A stretch of DNA of 64,000 nt from Populus alba (Eukaryota > Streptophyta > Magnoliopsida > Malpighiales > Salicaceae): assembly GCF_005239225.2 (NCBI RefSeq), contig NC_133294.1:18675631-18739630 (forward strand), read 5' to 3'. Shown here piece after piece: positions 60,110 to 64,000 of the stretch; within the stretch, counting starts at the first letter, position 1; every line of letters starts with the position of its first letter. Under the pieces are notes generated by a model. That model was not told where the DNA came from. It did not search any database and saw only the letters and a program-made list of their open reading frames with translations. The position numbers were made by a program, and so were the translations under genes.

Positions 60110-63100
60110 CTGTTGAGGAATTGCATAATCAAGCAAAAGGTAGAAATCTACCACATTTTTAACAGCATGCTTCAGTGTATAAGATCAGGACTAGAGAGAC
60201 AGTACGGGACAAGCCATAGCAAAAATTCTTGACTATCCAAACTTCATTCTAGGAGTAAACAAATCATGGAAAAGGGCAAATTGATGACGTCCAAGTCATT
60301 TGTAGAAGGAAAGTGTATTCCCATAACTTTTAGAATGAAATGACTCCTAATACCTAAATTAGTTGATGCTGGCTGTGTTAATCATTTTCGAAGTAACTGC
60401 AAGAATGATCATGTATTTGGGGGTGGGGATGGAGGTTTAGTAAGCTTTTCATTTTGTGTCAAATCAATTGTAAAGTGTTGTTAATTAGTTTGAAAAGCAA
60501 GTGGCGGTGAAAAAGCTAATCTGCAGGCTCATATAGATGCTGAAATAGCACCTGCATCAATAGCCCTCCTTCTTTTTTTTTATGAAATTAGAAAATATTA
60601 TAAGATAGGGATTCTCCTATACTAGAGTACAGGGAAAATAGGGTTTTGCTGACCCTTTGAACATCACAAAACAAAAATTATTCATAGGGATCCCAATTAA
60701 GCCTCGGTACCATGCCAACCAACATAACCTGACCTCCCCATTTGATTTGTAATGCGAGAAGGAATCAGTCCCAGATCACTCCGTACCATGACAGGCAACT
60801 TTACCAGCAAAACTAGCTAGTGCTTAGTCGAGCACATGATAATAGATGCATCTGAAAGCCTTCATTTTGTACTTTGTAAAGAGATCACAAGATTGTTCTA
60901 TCCCATGGAAGTTGTTTTAATGCTATGTTTTAAATACATAGCATTTCCTCCACTCTAATCATAGACTTATTGTATCCAAAGCCACATCACTAAGAAATAA
61001 AGCGTGGGGTAACATTGTAACGAGGTTAAAATTATTGTGCAAGAGTAATTATTAAAGGTGAGATCCTTCTTTAGTTTATCTAATCAACTAAAAGTTAGTT
61101 CATAAATATGAAGGTGCAAAAGTTAATTTTTTAAGATGTACGGCAGGAGCTTAAAATCCAAGTACAGTGGCACATCACATTTTAGTGGACCACAGTTACG
61201 AGGCATAAGCTGAAAAGAGAGCAACTTCAAAGCTTGTGGAAGCAAGAGAGAGTAGAAAAGGCAATGCTAGGAAACAATTACCCTTGACCAAACTCCCAAT
61301 TATGAAGAGAGAGGGAGGAAAAAAGGAAACAGAAAGAAGTTAGGCACATGATAAGGGTGAAGTAGTCACCTTACCATTTCTACTTTCTCTTGAAATTCTC
61401 TAGGTCTCCTTTTGGCCATTCTTTTTCTTGTTTTCTTTTATGCATTTCCTTTTAACTTCAATTTTTACCAGTTTTTCGTTTCAGTGCTTTTGAGAATTCT
61501 CTCCTCCATTTTACCAATCCTTCGCACCTTATCCACCTAGGTACAAGAATGAATGACATAAATCACCTATCTTGTCTTTCAAACTCAAAACCATCTTTGT
61601 GATCACCCATGACACTATTGCTTTCAATCTCAAAATCATTGCTCCCTCCCTACTTTTGTCCTAAATTTTGGCTCAATCATGATGTCCTAGATTGTTCCTC
61701 AACAAATCAGGTATAAAATATTAGATCATTGCTTCTTTTTCCCTTAGTTTTCATTAGTTTCAATAGTTTTCCAAAATTATTGTCTTTGTTGAACAGCATA
61801 GTTTAATGATGAAAGGGGAAAAAAACCTAGGGTAATTGAGAGTTCTACCAATAGTTGCTTATTTTTGGTTTCCAACAAATTTTCCACTTTGATTTCTTTC
61901 AAAGTCAAGATTTCTCCACCCAGTCAACAAAAAAAATCCAATTTAATTGGCATTGCATTTGGATATGTTGTAATGTATTTTTTGTTTCTAGTTGTAGCCC
62001 TATTTTTTTCTTCTGATCAGTTAAGCAATTTAACTTATATAATTCTATCGTATAATACTTCCAAATATTTCATTTATCCTATTGATTATTGTTATATTTT
62101 TTTTTTTTTATTTTGGCAGACTGTTCTTTATGTTCACTGATTATTTTAGTTTTACATCGTATGGCAAATGGTGAAGAGTTGTTTTTTTTTCTTTGGAAGA
62201 TAATGAAGAGTTGCAAATATCTCTTTCTATTATGTTTGTAATTTTAGTCATTTGTTGCATTTATGTTGGCTAAATCATTAATTACTGATTTTCAGGATGT
62301 CAATGGCTTTTTCACAACATTTTAATTTCATTATTATGTGAGATTATATTTAATTTGTTAAAATTGGAAAATTATTATTATGCAATTACAACCTTTTCTT
62401 GTCTTTTTATAAATACTACAATACCTGATTTCAATAAACACCAGTCAGCATCAAAATGTTTTAACATTGATAATTGATAATGTGGCATCATAATATTCTT
62501 TCAGATTTTCTCTTTCACAAGGCACACAGCATGTATATAGATATCTCCATATTTCAATGCATTTTTTATTTGATTTCTTAATCACCCTCCATATTTTCTT
62601 ATCATTTCACGTTACTGTTTTACTTTTCTTAATGGTGTAGTATCAACAAATTATATAAATAAGAATTATAAAAGGCACTTCAAAATGAAAAATTAATTAA
62701 TTAATAGAAAGAGAACAATATGCATGGAATGGACAGTAATGAAGATAAAAGCACAATGACAACCTAGAGAAAATTAATCAATTAAATGACCATCAATGAT
62801 TCACAAGGAGAGTATGCTAAAGATAATGCTATAGTAAGAATTAAAATTAGATGTACAAAATGAAAATGTCCATATGGAGTTCTATTAAATTAAAAGAATG
62901 CCATAAAGAAACATTCCACTGCAAAACGCTCTGATCCACTGGCACTGCAAAAAGAATTGGACTAAGTGCATAGGAATAAAAAAAAACAGTAAAATGGAAA
63001 GAATACACTGCAAAATTGAGGATGACACATTGGATGAATTCAGTAAAGAAAAAAAGATGAGCATGAGGCAAAGAAGCAAAATCATGATGGCAGAAGCGGC

Positions 63101-63891
63101 TACCAGAGAGAGAAAAGATGGGGAAAAAACCCGTTTAAAATGGCTTTGACATGTGCCAGACTGCATTAGAACTGTATTCATATGAAACAGCATCTTGATA
63201 CAGTTCAAAAATACAAAGAAAAGAGGAAACCTCAAAAGAAAAAGGGTAAGATAATTGCTTTTCACATTTAAAAAAAAAGCACCAGAGGTATAGTGCAGCA
63301 GCAAACTTTAATTTTAAGCATGTAAATACCTGCTTGAAAACAACAGATTAACACCTCTACTAAGCCAATGCCAATGCCTGCATTTCTTTCATCACCCTTT
63401 TATGTAAAGTAGTATGTATGTGTGCGTGCGAGTAAAGTTGAGTGATGGAAATTTTCTATTCTATCATACTCTCTCGGAGTTATGTGATTGATAAATGACT
63501 CGTAAAGCATATCCGAAAAAACAGAAGAAAGAACTAGCCAACAACCTTGAAGTTCATACAATTCCATCAAATGCATCACCTTAAAAGCTAGTCAGTCATA
63601 TGCCACCCAAACACCCATTAGAAAGACTCACCATTTCCATAGCTAATCAAACTCTCTAATGTACGATTCAGCATGCTTCCTTGAAAATCCGTAATAAGCA
63701 ATTCAACCAGAACTCAGAAGAGCAATCATAAAAAGAAGACTAAAAAAATTAACAATTGGAAGCAACACCTAATTATCCCTGTAACATCACAATAACTATA
63801 ACAAACAAAGCAAGTACACGCCATCAAAATCAAATGAAACCTGAAAAAACCTATAGGAGCTCACTTCTACTCCAAGCAATAATCACACTAC
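60110..63891. other. Presumed large first intron of the CCCH gene
   Basis: No gene is seen. A T-run-led block at about 60570-60840 has a less AT-rich interior and, read on the minus strand, ends in an A-tail, suggesting a retroposon fragment. ORFs at 61865-62140 and 62847-63304 are T/A-rich and lack motifs. Confidence 0.35.
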
Positions 63892-63927
63892 CTCAAGCAT
63901 TGGCAATATTCCCTCCGGCAAAACCAT
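63892..63927 (-). other. Candidate first coding exon of the CCCH gene
   Basis: ATG at 63927 opens MVLPEGILPMLE, followed by a GTAGTG donor at 63886-63891. Joined to the 13-nt micro-exon and the five main exons it gives one open frame of 2,082 nt (693 aa). Nothing but phase, start and splice consensus supports it. Confidence 0.35.
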
Positions 63928-64000
63928 TCGAGAAAAGGCTCGTCTTTCAATGCCAATCACCTAAACAATCTCCCACTAAAACTTAAAACGCGGTATACAC

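Noticed and set aside
60110..60168. ATG at 60168 as the CCCH gene start
   Set aside because: That ATG runs into TAG within seven codons, so it is not in frame with the exon ending at 60097.
1..64000. CRISPR array, operon or phage-like system
   Set aside because: The window is plant nuclear DNA with spliced genes. The spaced repeats are degenerate 155-175 bp units without short, exact repeats and unique spacers.

Overview
This looks like nuclear DNA of a woody dicot, most like the Salicaceae (Populus/Salix). That placement is an inference from the intron-rich gene models, the closeness of the recognisable proteins to poplar-type versions, the very AT-rich spacers and the repeat families. No alignment was run.

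Five protein genes can be modelled from start to stop or nearly so, with splice phases that close. (1) 14823-18273 (+) is a short SPL3/4/5-type SBP-box transcription factor in two exons, with a miR156-complementary site in its 3'UTR. (2) 19290-21523 (-) is an eight-exon mitochondrial carrier of the basic amino acid (BAC1) type, 303 aa. (3) 26199-31893 (-) is a 14-exon peroxisomal DEG15 processing protease, 752 aa, with an intact His/Asp/Ser triad and a C-terminal SKL. (4) 40714-45429 (+) is a ten-exon RING1-type Polycomb E3 ligase, 448 aa. (5) 57430-59926 (-), with probable 5' exons out to 63927, is a CCCH zinc-finger protein of the FRIGIDA-ESSENTIAL 1 type.

Gene relics are an MCTP/FTIP-like C2-domain pseudogene with several lesions (853-3204), a two-frame relic of unknown family (54323-54905), and unrecognised ORFs at 38614-38976 and 53595-53867.

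The rest is repeat-rich spacer. It holds Ty1/copia remnants (5890-6170 and 22900-25200, pol in + orientation), the 5' end of a Tat/Ogre-type Ty3/gypsy element with a tRNA-Arg primer binding site and a gag cut short (about 34950-36941), and an inverted-repeat DNA element upstream of RING1 (39085-40030). It also holds a triplicated AT-rich MITE-like unit (37570-38245), a tRNA-headed SINE-like unit (55401-55508), a tandem segmental duplication (9300-13570), and a degenerate family of roughly 155-175 bp units. That last family is an array at 21960-22440 and two arrays in opposite orientation at 49550-53030.

SPL3, BAC1 and FES1 are near neighbours in Arabidopsis (At2g33810, At2g33820, At2g33835, from memory), so the window appears to preserve an old gene block. 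In poplar, DEG15 and RING1 lie inside it. SPL3 and FES1 act in flowering time, and RING1 (PRC1) acts in developmental phase change. No operon-like or wholly novel system was found. The most unusual single items are the duplicated 5' end of SPL exon 2 (a decoy splice acceptor), the oppositely oriented repeat arrays, and the 13-nt candidate micro-exon of the CCCH gene.
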